From Dyadobacter sp. 50-39 (GTDB lineage: Bacteria > Bacteroidota > Bacteroidia > Cytophagales > Spirosomataceae), in assembly GCA_001898145.1 (NCBI GenBank), contig MKSR01000001.1, forward strand, positions 1-64,000: a stretch of 64,000 nt of DNA, written 5' to 3'. Below the pieces are notes generated by a model. It saw nothing but the letters and a program-made list of their open reading frames with translations, was not told the origin of the DNA and searched no databases. Below, in pieces: positions 15,940 through 24,103 of this stretch (position 1 is the stretch's first letter; each line of letters begins with the position of its first letter). The translations under genes and the position numbers were made by a program.

Positions 15940-18000
15940 ATGAAAAAAATAACGACTACTAACATTCTCTCGCTGACGTTGGCATTATGCGCGCTGACAT
16001 CACGAGCACAAAACCAATCGTCAAAAAATCAGAATGACAACCTTGACAGCCTGTGGAGTATATCATTGCAGGATGTGACGGTAACATCAAATGGACTGAA
16101 CAGTAAAATCAAAAACTTTGCCAGCACAGTTAATATCATTAGCAGCAAACAGATAAGGGATCTTGGGATTCAGTCTGTCGGAGATGTCATAAGGCTAATA
16201 CCGGGCGCGAATTATCAGGATGAAGACGGTCGGGGACTTAAACCGGGAATTGGTTTACGCGGGCTGGACCCTTCAAGAAATGGATATGTCGTAGTGCTCG
16301 TTGACGGTAAAATTCCTCTGGGGCAAAGTTACGGACAGTTAGGGGCATATTACATGTTACCTATCGCCTCCATTGAAAGGATTGAAGTCGTGAAAGGGGC
16401 ATCACCTGTCTTGTATGGGGCGGGATCTATTGGCGGGGTAATCAACCTGATCACTAAGAAAGGAACTGGCAAACCTAATGCGGAGGCAAGCATAGAAATC
16501 GGCAGCTACAATTATTTAAACGCAAGCGCATCCGCATTTGGAGAGAAGGGAAAGCTCAACTACTTCGTAAACTATAATCGCCGGCAAGGTGACGGCTTTC
16601 GACTGAGCAGGTCGGAATTTGCAACAAATGATCTCACATTCCGAATCGGCACAAAATTTGATCATGGGGACGAGCTAACTTTTGCAGGAAACATATATTC
16701 GGAGAATGCCCAGACGCCAGGTGGACTAACAGAGCAGCAATACAAAGAAAATTATCGGCAGAGCGTGAACCCATTTGATCAGTTCTATGCGAATCGCTAC
16801 TCCGTCTCGACAGTGTATAAAAAAAGCATCGACTCGCTCAATACGATTTCACTTTCAGTTTTCGCAAACTTCTTCAAACGAAACTGGTGGTATGACAATA
16901 ACCGGAATAAAGAATCGATTCTTGGCGATATGCGGGATATCTTCACAGGAGGTTCAATGCTTGAATACAACCGAAACAACAGCATTTTCAATCTCAGGAA
17001 CTCACTGATTGTTGGCTTGAAATACCTTGGCGACCAGACGAGTAGCATCAAATTGATGGGTTCAAACCCGACGCAGCACGTCGGCAAAACGACATTTTCG
17101 GTTACCATTCCGACAAATGTCCTTGAAGGATATATCCATGATGAGATCAATTTAACACGCAAGTTGAGCTTTACCCCTGGCCTGCGGTTTACATCTATCA
17201 AATATGGACAGAATAACTACATAAGTGCTGAGAAGCTTTCCACTAAAACCAGCGTCCTGATATATTCTCTCGGGTTACTGTATAGACCAATCGAGCAGTT
17301 AAGAATATACTCCACGGTTTCAAAGGGTTACAATCCACCTGTGCTCTATGCTGCGCTTGATCCGGGAACGATAAAAGATGGTAACAGTTTAGGTGCTGAG
17401 ACCTCAACCAACTACGAAGTGGGTTTACGTAGCAGCCCCGTAAGTTGGATGGATCTGAATATAAGCGGTTACCTGCTTAATTTTGATCACAAATTAACGG
17501 AGGAAGGCGGCAGGTTCACCAATTCCGGAAAAGCCCTCCATCGAGGCCTTGAGTTCGAAATAAACCTGCTCCCTATAAAATCATTGCGGCTCTACGCTTC
17601 GGGAGCCCTCCAAAAGGCGACATTTAATGATGGCCCAAACAAGGGCAATCTGCTTCCCTACGCGCCAAAACAACTAATAACAGCCGGGATTCAATATGAA
17701 AGCCAAATTAGAAATGGAACAATAACGGTCAACGTGTACGACTCTTTTACGAGCAAGCAGTACAATGATGCACTTAACACAGAGGATGCATCTGCGGATG
17801 GCAACAACGGAGCTATTCCTTCATATAATTTGTTGACTGCGTCGATCAATTACAGATGGAAAGGCTGGGGTGTTGGCGCGACAATTAATAATCTTCTAAA
17901 TGAAAAATACTTTACTCATCGATATGACTTCTGGGGCGGCAAATTTCCCGGAGCTCCAACAACCGTTAATGTCAAGCTGAGTTACAGGTTGAACAAGTAA
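15940..18000 (+). CDS. TonB-dependent receptor (siderophore/heme-type), low GC
   Basis: A 686-residue outer-membrane receptor. It has a signal peptide (about 1-23, ending SRAQ) and a short N-terminal extension with a TonB-box-like LQDVTVTS near 43-50. The plug domain (about 60-165) includes IRLIPGANYQDEDGR and IERIEVVKGASPVLYG, and a 22-strand barrel ends in KLSYRLNK. No carboxypeptidase-like or STN domain and no SusD partner, so a small ligand such as a siderophore or heme is more likely than a glycan. Its GC content is visibly lower than that of the efflux and hydrolase genes on the left, a sign of recent acquisition. A shared promoter element lies about 380 bp upstream. Confidence 0.9.
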   Translation: MKKITTTNILSLTLALCALTSRAQNQSSKNQNDNLDSLWSISLQDVTVTSNGLNSKIKNFASTVNIISSKQIRDLGIQSVGDVIRLIPGANYQDEDGRGLKPGIGLRGLDPSRNGYVVVLVDGKIPLGQSYGQLGAYYMLPIASIERIEVVKGASPVLYGAGSIGGVINLITKKGTGKPNAEASIEIGSYNYLNASASAFGEKGKLNYFVNYNRRQGDGFRLSRSEFATNDLTFRIGTKFDHGDELTFAGNIYSENAQTPGGLTEQQYKENYRQSVNPFDQFYANRYSVSTVYKKSIDSLNTISLSVFANFFKRNWWYDNNRNKESILGDMRDIFTGGSMLEYNRNNSIFNLRNSLIVGLKYLGDQTSSIKLMGSNPTQHVGKTTFSVTIPTNVLEGYIHDEINLTRKLSFTPGLRFTSIKYGQNNYISAEKLSTKTSVLIYSLGLLYRPIEQLRIYSTVSKGYNPPVLYAALDPGTIKDGNSLGAETSTNYEVGLRSSPVSWMDLNISGYLLNFDHKLTEEGGRFTNSGKALHRGLEFEINLLPIKSLRLYASGALQKATFNDGPNKGNLLPYAPKQLITAGIQYESQIRNGTITVNVYDSFTSKQYNDALNTEDASADGNNGAIPSYNLLTASINYRWKGWGVGATINNLLNEKYFTHRYDFWGGKFPGAPTTVNVKLSYRLNK

Positions 18001-18348
18001 AACTCGACAAATCAGTTGGCGCTCTGTACTAATTTTCTCTGGAAGCGCACAACATTCCTTGCATAGCATTGGCGCTGACCGTACGTGCTGTTGCTATGCG
18101 CCAAACATCAAATTGAAAGGTTGCTTCTGTGATGGAAGTAGCCTTTCAATCGTTGGTATTCAGTCCAGGACAATACGACCTGTTATTTTCATAAATTTTG
18201 ATCCCTGGAATGCATTAGCTGTGAAAAGATTAGCCCCGAACACAGCACTATCTGGTAGCGACCGTCGCCAGTAACGCATCCTTTTCCTGTCCTTTCAAGC
18301 GCATCAGCCTGACCATGGCTCCGATATGATTTAAAAGAAGCTATCTAC
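18001..18348. other. Intergenic region with several inverted repeats
   Basis: The region between the TonB receptor and the convergent ABC permease contains the terminator-like hairpin described separately. It also has two interleaved 7-bp inverted repeats between 18060 and 18107 (GCATAGC/GCTATGC and TTGGCGC/GCGCCAA), which allow alternative pairing. No gene is supported; the 71-codon open frame at 18059 has no domain. Confidence 0.4.
18112..18150. terminator. Long terminator-like hairpin
   Basis: A 16-bp stem (ATTGAAAGGTTGCTTC pairing with GAAGTAGCCTTTCAAT through two G-U pairs) and a 7-nt loop, 112 bp after the receptor stop. It lies between two convergent transcription units, so it may serve both. 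The T tail is weak. Confidence 0.55.
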
Positions 18349-19119
18349 TTATCCGCGGAATGATTTAACGAACTTTGAAAGGGCCAGCAGCGAGAATAAA
18401 GCAAAATACGTTAGGCTCACCCAGTGGAAACGCTCCAAATAAGCATCGGGAGACGATGGCACGTAGTTCATAAGCATGATCGGGTAGGCATATGGAAAGA
18501 AATCGGCGTAACCTCCTCTCCCATTCATTAGTATGGCAAGCGCCATTCCAGCCAAGCCAATACCCAGAACCGAAACCAGATTTCTGATTTTGAGGCCTAG
18601 CCAGAAGTGGATAGAAATGATCGCCAAAACGGCAATCAGAACTTTGATAGAAAAATCTAACACTGTAAAAACATCTGGATTATGGCGCCGGAAGCCAAGT
18701 TCTGCCTTATAGAATCCAACCAACCCACCAGCGATCCATGTAAACAGCAGGAACAGTGTCATGAACGAAAAAACCATCGTCAGCACAATCAGGTATTTAC
18801 CTAGGAATAGGGCCCGTTTCGAGACCGGAAGCACAAATAAATGCTTCCAGGCATTGGCTTTGTATTCCAGATGATAAGTCAGTCCTATTAACAGGATAAT
18901 ATACAACGGCATAAACAGGATTATACCGTTGAAAGCCCTTGCATACATCTCAGCCCACGGGTTTGCGCCCGAAGCCGGTATAAACATATGCCAGTTGTAG
19001 ACGTAGGTGATCAGCATCGTAAGCGGAATGATAGCAGCACCCAATACAGTCAACCAGAAAGCAAATGTCCTGCGGAGTTTGATCAGCTCGGACAGATAAA
19101 CATTGATCACATCTTTCAT
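18349..19119 (-). CDS. ABC-2 type transporter permease
   Basis: A 256-residue inner-membrane protein with about six hydrophobic segments (roughly 20-40, 60-85, 110-135, 155-180, 185-200, 230-250). It begins MKDVINVYLSELIKLRRTFAFWLTVLGAAIIP, typical of lantibiotic/antimicrobial-peptide ABC-2 permeases of Bacteroidota (ABC2_membrane_4-like). It pairs with the ATPase gene immediately upstream, with one base between stop and start. A paralogous permease of similar length and with the same N-terminal KTKRSFALWLTLL-type motif is encoded at 29081-29857. The divergent LytS/LytTR pair at 20350 is the likely regulator. Confidence 0.88.
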   Translation of the reverse strand: MKDVINVYLSELIKLRRTFAFWLTVLGAAIIPLTMLITYVYNWHMFIPASGANPWAEMYARAFNGIILFMPLYIILLIGLTYHLEYKANAWKHLFVLPVSKRALFLGKYLIVLTMVFSFMTLFLLFTWIAGGLVGFYKAELGFRRHNPDVFTVLDFSIKVLIAVLAIISIHFWLGLKIRNLVSVLGIGLAGMALAILMNGRGGYADFFPYAYPIMLMNYVPSSPDAYLERFHWVSLTYFALFSLLALSKFVKSFRG

Positions 19120-19120
19120 T

Positions 19121-20029
19121 TCAGCGCTTTACCATTTGAAGGAAAATATTCTCTAAATCGTTTGAGCCCGCATTAAGCCGGTATACGTCCAGGCCCTGTT
19201 CACAGAGCAAGCGACAAATTTGAGCGCACTGAGCCTTACTGGTGTAACGCACTCTTAGTGTACCGGCACTTTCTGTGAGAACCTGATAGTGCCCACTAAG
19301 CAGGGTTGCCGCAAGCGAATTGTTATTGGTTTCAAGCTCGACGACCGAATTTTCCAAACGCAAATCCTGCAAAGCCTGCATAGTTCCCTGAAAAACAAAG
19401 TCCCCCTGGTCGATGATACCGACATGGGTAGCGAGCTTTTCTACCTCGGCGAGAATATGGCTTGAAACCAGGATCGTCGTTCCGAGCTGACGATTGAGGG
19501 ATTCGAGCAGTTCCCGCGTCTGAATAATGCCGTGCGGGTCCAAACCATTCGTGGGTTCATCCAGGATCAGAAGCTCGGGTCCCGGTAGCAGCGCGATAGC
19601 GAGCCCTAAACGCTGCTTCATTCCCATAGAAAACTCCCGGACTTTAACGCTGCCCGCAGCAGCCAGGTCGACGGTTTGAAGTACCTGACGAACGCTGGCG
19701 CGGGGAAGTCTTCGGATTCTCCGGTTAATTTCCAGGTTTTCTAATGCGGTAAGATGCTCATAGAGCGAAGGCGTTTCAATCATGGCGCCAATTCGCGAAA
19801 AAAGTGAGGCATTATCCCGTGAGACGGCTTGTCCAAACACATGGACGCTCCCCTGATCAGGCGACAGTAGTCCGAGCAGCAACCTGATCGTTGTCGTTTT
19901 TCCGGCGCCGTTCGGCCCCAAAAAGCCATATATTTCTCCCGGACCGATACTGAGGTCGATCCCTTTTACTACCCTGGCCTGTGGCCTGTAACCAAAACTC
20001 AATGCACTTGCAGAAATAATCGGGCTCAT
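19121..20029 (-). CDS. ABC transporter ATP-binding protein (bacitracin/lantibiotic exporter type)
   Basis: A 302-residue ATPase. Walker A GPNGAGKTT is near residues 38-46, the Q-loop follows, the ABC signature appears as FSMGMKQRLGLA near 133-144, and Walker B LLILDEPTNGLDP near 154-166 with the H-loop in SSHILAEVE. The C-terminal 80 residues form the accessory domain typical of BcrA-like ATPases. It energises the ABC-2 permease whose gene follows with one base between. The closest relative in the window is the ATPase at 29862-30773, so the two-gene exporter has been duplicated. Substrate unknown, with antimicrobial peptides or lipids the usual guesses. Confidence 0.93.
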   Translation of the reverse strand: MSPIISASALSFGYRPQARVVKGIDLSIGPGEIYGFLGPNGAGKTTTIRLLLGLLSPDQGSVHVFGQAVSRDNASLFSRIGAMIETPSLYEHLTALENLEINRRIRRLPRASVRQVLQTVDLAAAGSVKVREFSMGMKQRLGLAIALLPGPELLILDEPTNGLDPHGIIQTRELLESLNRQLGTTILVSSHILAEVEKLATHVGIIDQGDFVFQGTMQALQDLRLENSVVELETNNNSLAATLLSGHYQVLTESAGTLRVRYTSKAQCAQICRLLCEQGLDVYRLNAGSNDLENIFLQMVKR

Positions 20030-20349
20030 TTTCCTGGCTGATGTTCGCTGATCATTTTATGAAGTGTATTCGGGCTTGAATGGCCTATGGAACACAATCG
20101 CAATTTGATATCTTTCCTGCCGCCCCCCAAAAGACCGGACAGAACGATATGAACGGGTGCCCGGAAGGCACATTTTCATGCTCAAACCCGGCATTCGGCT
20201 CGGTCACAAACCTGCCATCCGCCATAAAAGCGTGCAAAGTTGGATTTCAACGAAGAACATTTTTAGCCATTGCCCGCACACCTCGAAAGAAACCGCTAAT
20301 TTCCCGAACAGAAACTTACCCTGCCGGGACCGGTCAATACTTACTGCCT
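20030..20349. other. Intergenic region between divergent ABC exporter and LytS/LytTR operons
   Basis: 320 bp. An open frame continuous with the kinase gene starts at 20080, but its first 90 codons show no membrane or domain character, so it is treated as non-coding leader. No clear TAnnTTTG element or repeat was found, and the promoters of both operons must lie here. Confidence 0.35.
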
Positions 20350-21387
20350 ATGAAGCCTGCGGACCTTTTGGCATCCAGACTACTTTCATCAAAGCTCGGT
20401 ATCCATGCCTTGTTTTGCCTGACCTTTGTTACCATATTTTCCATTCCGGTGGTACTCAGTGGCAATCAAGGTATCGGCCTTGCAGCAATATTTTGCTGCC
20501 TCTACATTCTGCTTTGTACTTACCTGGGAAGGTGGTTTGGAAAATTGTTATCCGCAAAAAAGCTCACAGCCTCCGTTGCCGTTACGGTGGTTGCCATCTT
20601 TTCGGTCTGGACAATTTTGGGCGCCATTGGAGCAGGGCTGCTATTCAGGGGTAACGCGCAGCAGTATTTTTTCGAGTACCTGTCGATCTGCTTTCCGCTG
20701 GTTGCTCTGTTCGCGTTTTTGGGCATCTCGATTTCCCTGGTCAGAAGCAGCCTCCAACGGCAGCTCCAGGACGCCAATTCACGCGAGCAGCAAAAACAGA
20801 GCGAGCTCGACCTGCTTGTATCCCAGCTAAGCCCTCACTTTCTGTTTAATACCCTTAATAACATATACGGCCTTTCGATTACCCAGCACCACCGCGTCCC
20901 TGCCTTGCTGATCAAGCTTTCAGAATTGCTGCGCTACTCGCTTTATCAAACAAAACAGCCCTTTATCCCTGTTAGCAGGGAAATTGCCTACATTAGAAAC
21001 TATATTCATTTCGAAAGAATACAGACAGATGCGGCCGTCACCTTTGAAGATCAGATCGCAGATGTGACCGACGAATCCTTACTGATCGCGCCTATGCTGC
21101 TGATCGTTTTTGTGGAGAATGCCTTCAAACACTCACTGCATGCACAACTCCCCTCACCAAAGATCATGGTTAAACTGATTCTTTCGGAAAACTGGCTGTA
21201 TTTTGAAGTCCGCAATTCATGCCGGTCAGCCGCCGGACCTTTTGCAGGATCACCTGACTCGGGGATGGGACTAAACCACACACTTCGAAGGCTCGAACTG
21301 ATTTATCCGGGCAATTTCCGCTATCAGGCAGAGAAACAGAATAATGAATACCAAATGCATTTGGCACTAAAAATGATAACGCCATGA
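20350..21387 (+). CDS. LytS-type sensor histidine kinase
   Basis: The start at 20350 (MKPADLLASRLL) gives 345 residues. The 90 in-frame codons upstream lack membrane character. About four transmembrane segments occupy residues 15-135, followed by a coiled linker and the His_kinase signature LVSQLSPHFLFNTLNNIYGL near 175-194. The HATPase part has FVENAFKHSL and SGMGLNHTLRRLELIYPG. The gene is coupled to the LytTR regulator downstream by a 4-bp overlap and is divergent from the ABC-2 exporter operon, an arrangement seen for peptide-sensing and detoxification modules. Ligand unknown. Confidence 0.9.
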   Translation: MKPADLLASRLLSSKLGIHALFCLTFVTIFSIPVVLSGNQGIGLAAIFCCLYILLCTYLGRWFGKLLSAKKLTASVAVTVVAIFSVWTILGAIGAGLLFRGNAQQYFFEYLSICFPLVALFAFLGISISLVRSSLQRQLQDANSREQQKQSELDLLVSQLSPHFLFNTLNNIYGLSITQHHRVPALLIKLSELLRYSLYQTKQPFIPVSREIAYIRNYIHFERIQTDAAVTFEDQIADVTDESLLIAPMLLIVFVENAFKHSLHAQLPSPKIMVKLILSENWLYFEVRNSCRSAAGPFAGSPDSGMGLNHTLRRLELIYPGNFRYQAEKQNNEYQMHLALKMITP

Positions 21388-22082
21388 TAAACTGCGCGAT
21401 CCTCGACGATTCACCGATAGCACTGGAGATCCTGACCGAATACTGCAAGCTAGTCCCCAGCCTCAATGTGCTCGCCAGTTTAGGGGATGCCGTGGGTGCA
21501 CGGGAGAAAATAGCCGAATGCGATATCGGAATTCTATACGTGGATATCAACATGCCTGTTTTGAGCGGCATTGAGCTTGTAAGGACATTAACCAAACGTC
21601 CGCAAGTCATTTTTACGACCGCATACAGTGAGTTTGCCGTTGAAGCATTCGAATTGTCGGCGTGCGATTATCTGCTGAAACCCTTTTCACTCGACCGGTT
21701 TATGGTTGCCACCGATAAGGCTATCAGAAATATCTCGGTCAGCAGCCTGCCGTCGCCGTCACCTGATAATTTTCTATTCATTAGAAACGAAAGGATCATA
21801 CACCGCATCGATCCGGACAAAATCCTTTACCTGGAAGCCAGCAGGAACAACACCAAGGTTTTCACCGAAGATGAAATGCTGGTTAGCACGATGCACTTGT
21901 CGCTTATCGAAAAAAAGCTACCCGGCAGCGGATTCCAACGGGTGCACCGCTCGTTTATCGTCAATACCTCGAAAGTCACCAGCCTGAACAGCAACAGGAT
22001 TTTTATGAAAAAGGACGAGGTTCCCCTCGGGGAAAACTTCAAGGCGGCGTTTGTAAAAGCGATCGGTTTGGACAGGCTTTAA
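21384..22082 (+). CDS. LytTR-family response regulator
   Basis: A 232-residue regulator: a receiver domain with Asp in ILYVDINMPV near residue 53 and Lys in YLLKPFSL, and a C-terminal LytTR domain (about 130-228) with YLEASRNNTKVF and FQRVHRSFIVNTSKV. It starts within the kinase stop codon (ATGA overlap) and is followed 7 bp later by a serine hydrolase gene, so the regulator is probably in one operon with the hydrolase. The likely targets are this operon and the divergent ABC exporter. Confidence 0.93.
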   Translation: MINCAILDDSPIALEILTEYCKLVPSLNVLASLGDAVGAREKIAECDIGILYVDINMPVLSGIELVRTLTKRPQVIFTTAYSEFAVEAFELSACDYLLKPFSLDRFMVATDKAIRNISVSSLPSPSPDNFLFIRNERIIHRIDPDKILYLEASRNNTKVFTEDEMLVSTMHLSLIEKKLPGSGFQRVHRSFIVNTSKVTSLNSNRIFMKKDEVPLGENFKAAFVKAIGLDRL

Positions 22083-22089
22083 GGATAAA

Positions 22090-23130
22090 ATGGCATTTAT
22101 GAGATCAATCCCTTCCCTGCTATTGGCCATCATCACCACGTGCGCAGGTGCTCAGAACAAATTCACTCAGATGGAACGGGCAGTCCAAGCCGGCCAGTAC
22201 CCGAATGTGCACAGCATACTGGTTTCTCAAAACGGCCAGATGGTTTACGAGCAATATTTCAATGGCTTTAAAAGCGACTCGCTGCACGATACCCGTTCGG
22301 CATTCAAATCGGTCACCAGTCTGTTGGCCGGCATCGCTATCGACAAAGGGCTGATCAAAGATGTAGACCAGAAGGTAGCGGGCTTTTTTCCCGGGGACAC
22401 CGCCTTTGGTTCCCATCCGCTCAAAAGAAAAATGAGCATCCGAGACCTGCTTGAAATGCGGCCCGGCTTTGACTGCGAGGAATGGGACGGCACACGGGAC
22501 TGCGAGTCGGATATGGAAAAGGCGCGCGACTGGGTGAGCTTCTCCCTGGCGCTGCCCATGAAAAACCTGCCTGGGACCGTTTGGGCATACACCTCCTGCG
22601 CCCCGATGATCATCAGCGGTGTCATCGAAAAAGCGAGCGGAATGACTGTGATGGATTTTGCCCGAAAATATCTGTTTTCCAAACTGGGCATAACCCGTTA
22701 CCGTTGGACTGTTGACCCAAGCGGCCACGGTATGACTGCCGGCTCGTTTTACATCAGCCCGAAAGATATGCTCAAAATCGGCCGACTAGTGCTCAACCAG
22801 GGTGAATGGCACGGGGAGCAGATTGTCTCACGCGCCTGGATCCGGGAGTCGACGCACGCGCAGATCCTGATCCCGGATGGCTCCTTCGTTAAAACAAGCA
22901 TGTCCTCTGCCGCTACCCCGCAACCAGCCTATTACGGCTTTCAATGGTACAATGAGGTAATCCAAACCAAATCGGGCAGTTATCCCGTGATTTTCGCATC
23001 GGGAAACGGCGGGCAATACATCATGATCGTCGAGCCGCTGAAAATCGTAGCGGTATTCACCCAGGGTAATTACGGCAAAAGAGTGGCCAAGCAGGCTTTT
23101 GATATCATGGCCCGGTATGTGTTCCCCTAA
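22090..23130 (+). CDS. Secreted beta-lactamase-fold serine hydrolase
   Basis: A 346-residue hydrolase with a signal peptide ending near CAGAQN (about residue 22). The catalytic SxxK motif is SAFK in DTRSAFKSVTSLLAGIA near 74-77, and the Tyr motif is YTS in GTVWAYTSCAP near 168-170. The C-terminal region around FASGNGGQYIMIVEP takes the place of the KTG strand. It belongs with class C beta-lactamase-related esterases and peptidases, not with a demonstrated beta-lactamase. It is encoded 7 bp after the LytTR gene and 80 bp before the NodB deacetylase gene, which suggests a regulated cell-envelope-modifying set. Confidence 0.88.
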   Translation: MAFMRSIPSLLLAIITTCAGAQNKFTQMERAVQAGQYPNVHSILVSQNGQMVYEQYFNGFKSDSLHDTRSAFKSVTSLLAGIAIDKGLIKDVDQKVAGFFPGDTAFGSHPLKRKMSIRDLLEMRPGFDCEEWDGTRDCESDMEKARDWVSFSLALPMKNLPGTVWAYTSCAPMIISGVIEKASGMTVMDFARKYLFSKLGITRYRWTVDPSGHGMTAGSFYISPKDMLKIGRLVLNQGEWHGEQIVSRAWIRESTHAQILIPDGSFVKTSMSSAATPQPAYYGFQWYNEVIQTKSGSYPVIFASGNGGQYIMIVEPLKIVAVFTQGNYGKRVAKQAFDIMARYVFP

Positions 23131-23210
23131 AAGCCGCTTTCGCGTTATCGGGCTCACTGCTTGCCTCACTACTAATTCGTATTTTGGAAAACTTGATGCC
23201 TTTTATGACC

Positions 23211-24059
23211 ATGAAAACCGTACTATTAACACTTGGGTTTTGTTGGTGGGGCTGGATCAGCTCTTATGCGCAAACCACGCCTGCGGATGTGAAGAATGAG
23301 GTATTCCTGAAAAAACTCTACCGGGACGCCTCCTACCTTGCCCTTAAAGAAAAGGTCTCAGCCGAATTCGCGCACACGCGGCCCGGCAGTTGGGGCGAGT
23401 TTGTCAAAGGGGTCGACGAGGACATTGTTACAGATAAAAAGCTGCTCGCGCTGACCTTCGACGCGTGCGGGGGCCCACACGGGAGCGGCTATGATGCCGA
23501 GCTGATCGGCTACCTTGAAAAAATGAAAATCCCTGCCACGCTCTTTGTGAGCGGCAAATGGATTGACGCGAATTATGATACATTTCTCCAATTGAGCGCC
23601 AACAAACTTTTCGAAATCGAAAACCACGGGTTGAACCACCACCCCTGCTCAGTCGACGGCGAAAGCGAGTATGGCATTAAAGGAACGCCCGATGCGGCAG
23701 ACGCATTCGATGAAATAGAAGCCAACGAACGTAAAATACAGGCTGTTACCGGCAGTCGGCCGCTGTTTTTCCGGTCGGCTACCGCATTTACCGACGAGGC
23801 CTGCGCCAAAATCGCCCGTCAGCTAGGCGTTACCATGATCAGTTTCGACGTGCTTTCCGGTGATGCGGTACCCAATACACCGAAAGCAATTATCGAAAGC
23901 AGCATTATGAAGCATGTCAGGCCAGGCGCATTGATCATCATGCATTTCAACCATCCAGAATGGAATTCCTACGAAGCGCTGCAGACAGTGTTACCTGCCC
24001 TTCTCAAATCGGGCTACTCGTTTGTGAGGCTCAATGATTATCCGCTAAAAGGGAAATAA
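23211..24059 (+). CDS. Secreted NodB-type polysaccharide deacetylase
   Basis: The start at 23211 gives 282 residues with a signal peptide (MKTVLLTLGFCWWGWISSYA). ATG codons at 23196 and 23205 are alternatives. The NodB motif 1 is LTFDACGG near 85-92 (families have TFDDG or TFDACGG), motif 2 is the metal-binding HGLNHHP near 141-147, and later motifs are RSATAFTDE and the C-terminal MHFNH. Such enzymes remove N-acetyl groups from peptidoglycan, chitin or surface glycans in the periplasm or at the cell surface. It probably lies in the same operon as the serine hydrolase. Convergent with the permease gene at 24104. Confidence 0.9.
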   Translation: MKTVLLTLGFCWWGWISSYAQTTPADVKNEVFLKKLYRDASYLALKEKVSAEFAHTRPGSWGEFVKGVDEDIVTDKKLLALTFDACGGPHGSGYDAELIGYLEKMKIPATLFVSGKWIDANYDTFLQLSANKLFEIENHGLNHHPCSVDGESEYGIKGTPDAADAFDEIEANERKIQAVTGSRPLFFRSATAFTDEACAKIARQLGVTMISFDVLSGDAVPNTPKAIIESSIMKHVRPGALIIMHFNHPEWNSYEALQTVLPALLKSGYSFVRLNDYPLKGK

Positions 24060-24103
24060 CCGATCTGCTATCGGGCAATTAAGGCGGTAGCCACCCCATC
24101 TAC

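Noticed and set aside
20080-20349. N-terminal 90-codon extension of the LytS kinase gene
   Set aside because: It is hydrophilic without domain character, and the ATG at 20350 gives the normal start before the first membrane helix.
14225-23130. True beta-lactamase resistance genes
   Set aside because: The SxxK fold is present in both hydrolases, but the second and third motifs deviate, so antibiotic hydrolysis is not supported.
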